Shown here piece by piece: positions 4,700-5,538 of a DNA stretch of 5,538 nucleotides (its first letter is position 1; every line of letters begins with the position of its first letter). The stretch covers positions 1-5,538 of the forward strand of contig JACDQO010000218.1 of assembly GCA_015657605.1 (NCBI GenBank), given 5' to 3'. The stretch comes from Limnohabitans sp. Lineage in GTDB: Bacteria > Pseudomonadota > Gammaproteobacteria > Burkholderiales > Burkholderiaceae_C. The notes below the pieces were generated by a model. That model saw only the letters and a list, made by a program, of their open reading frames with translations. It was not told where the DNA came from and did no database searches. The position numbers and the translations under genes were made by a program.

Positions 4700-5538
4700 A
4701 TGACCGCCATTAACACCAACACCAAATCCCTGATCGCCCAGCAATCATTGACGGTGAACAACCGTGCTCTGAGCAAGACCATGGAGCAGCTGTCCACCGG
4801 CAAGCGCATCAACAGCGCGGGCGACGACGCAGCAGGCTTGTCGATCAGCAACAAAATGACCGCGCAGATCCGAGGCTTGAATCAAGCCGTGCGCAACGCC
4901 AATGACGCGATTTCGATGATTCAGACCGCTGAAGGTTCCCTGAACGAAGTCACCAACATGTTGCAACGGATGCGAGAGCTGGCAGTGCAAGCAGTTAACG
5001 GCACCAACAGCCAAGCCGACCGCACTTCTTTGAATGCTGAATATGAAGCCCTGGATGCAGAAATTGCTCGAATTTCAGAAAAAACCACTTGGAACGGCTT
5101 GGCCATCAATGGCGCAAATGCGGGCAGTTACTCTTTCCAAGTAGGGCCTGGTACGGCTGACATCATTGCAGTGAGTTTTCGGGATGTAGATAACAATACT
5201 GCTGGCGCTGATCTTGTTGCCGTCGCTTCTGCGACCAATCAGGGTATCAGCGCAGTCGCTTCGGCTACGACAGCCATCGGTCAACTCGATACCGCGATTG
5301 CAGCGATTGATACTTACCGCTCTACATTAGGTGCCATGGTCAACCGGCTCAACTATGCCGCGGACAATTTGACCAACGTATCCACCAATACAGCAGCCTC
5401 GCGTAGCCGTATTTTGGATACCGATTACGCGGCAGCAACGACTGAATTGGCCCGCACGCAGATCATCCAACAGGCCGCCACAGCAATGCTGGCGCAGGCG
5501 AACCAGTCACCGTCCTCAGTGCTTTCGCTGTTGCAGCA
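4700..5538 (+). CDS. Flagellin FliC, second tandem copy, cut off at the window end
   Basis: This is a second flagellin, open to the window end with 279 complete codons. By comparison with fliC1 only one Gln codon and the stop are likely missing, giving about 280 residues. Its N-terminus (MTAINTNTKSLIAQQ, MEQLSTGKRINSAGDDAAGL) differs from fliC1 at only 8 of the first 100 residues, then at 12 of the next 30. The centre (residues about 135-206: FQVGPGTADIIAVSF, then RDVDNNTAGADLVAVASATN) is clearly different. From YRSTLGAM (residues 207-214) onward only 3 of about 74 residues differ. It also lacks D2/D3 domains and cysteines and keeps the LQRMRELAVQ region at 88-97. It probably forms a minor or alternative filament subunit with fliC1; which one dominates cannot be told from sequence. 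It appears co-transcribed with fliC1. Confidence 0.96.
   Translation, partial: MTAINTNTKSLIAQQSLTVNNRALSKTMEQLSTGKRINSAGDDAAGLSISNKMTAQIRGLNQAVRNANDAISMIQTAEGSLNEVTNMLQRMRELAVQAVNGTNSQADRTSLNAEYEALDAEIARISEKTTWNGLAINGANAGSYSFQVGPGTADIIAVSFRDVDNNTAGADLVAVASATNQGISAVASATTAIGQLDTAIAAIDTYRSTLGAMVNRLNYAADNLTNVSTNTAASRSRILDTDYAAATTELARTQIIQQAATAMLAQANQSPSSVLSLLQ
5459..5538 (+). repeat. Flagellin 3'-end repeat, copy 2
   Basis: This is the end of fliC2 as far as the window shows, matching 4560-4639 at 78 of 80 positions. The 39 bases before it match at about 35 of 39, and identity falls further upstream. The match runs up to the last base of the window. Confidence 0.9.

Noticed and set aside
1..5538. 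CRISPR array, tRNA, rRNA, insertion sequence or attachment site
   Set aside because: No regularly spaced repeats, no cloverleaf-like sequence, no transposase frame and no terminal inverted repeats were seen; the whole window is explained by flagellar genes and two short gaps.

Overview
The window is a late-flagellar gene cluster, all on the + strand, ordered flgK (3' part only) - flgL - fliD - flaG - fliC1 - fliC2 (last codons cut off by the window end). The protein sequences look most like Betaproteobacteria of the order Burkholderiales, and Comamonadaceae-like relatives are the best guess. The reasons are the short flagellins without outer domains, the FlaG with a TGELIRQIP core, the FliD C-terminus, and moderate GC by eye. 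This assignment comes from family recognition, not from a search.

Positions 2-3110 hold flgK, flgL and fliD, with gaps of 11 and 30 bases, so they probably share one transcript. Each of the three carries one apparent frameshift (near 623-627, 1278-1280 and 1869). In each case the conserved protein resumes at once in another frame. All three fit the loss of bases from G or C runs, which points to homopolymer sequencing errors in a long-read or draft assembly rather than three real pseudogenes. Once corrected, all proteins are cysteine-free, as is usual for flagellar axial proteins; cysteines appear only in the out-of-frame tails of flgL and fliD.

Positions 3111-3286 separate fliD from flaG. 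They hold a good sigma-28 (FliA) promoter match (3174-3200) directly followed by a GC-rich hairpin and a T6 run (about 3206-3249), then the flaG ribosome site. Positions 3689-3818 separate flaG from fliC1 and hold a near-perfect sigma-28 promoter (3714-3740), a second hairpin right at the predicted start of the RNA, and a 24-codon upstream reading frame whose stop overlaps the fliC1 start as ATGA.

Positions 3819-5538 hold two tandem flagellins. The last 80 bases in the window match the end of fliC1 at 78 of 80 positions, while the middle of the two genes is divergent, which suggests gene conversion or a recent duplication at the ends. fliC2 has its own ribosome site but no visible sigma-28 promoter, so it is probably read through from fliC1.

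Together the genes make the distal flagellum: FlgK and FlgL form the hook-filament junction, FliD the filament cap, FlaG is linked to filament-length control, and the two flagellins build the filament. No clearly new system is visible. The points most worth checking are the leader structures of flaG and fliC1, the paired flagellins, and the cluster of frameshifts.
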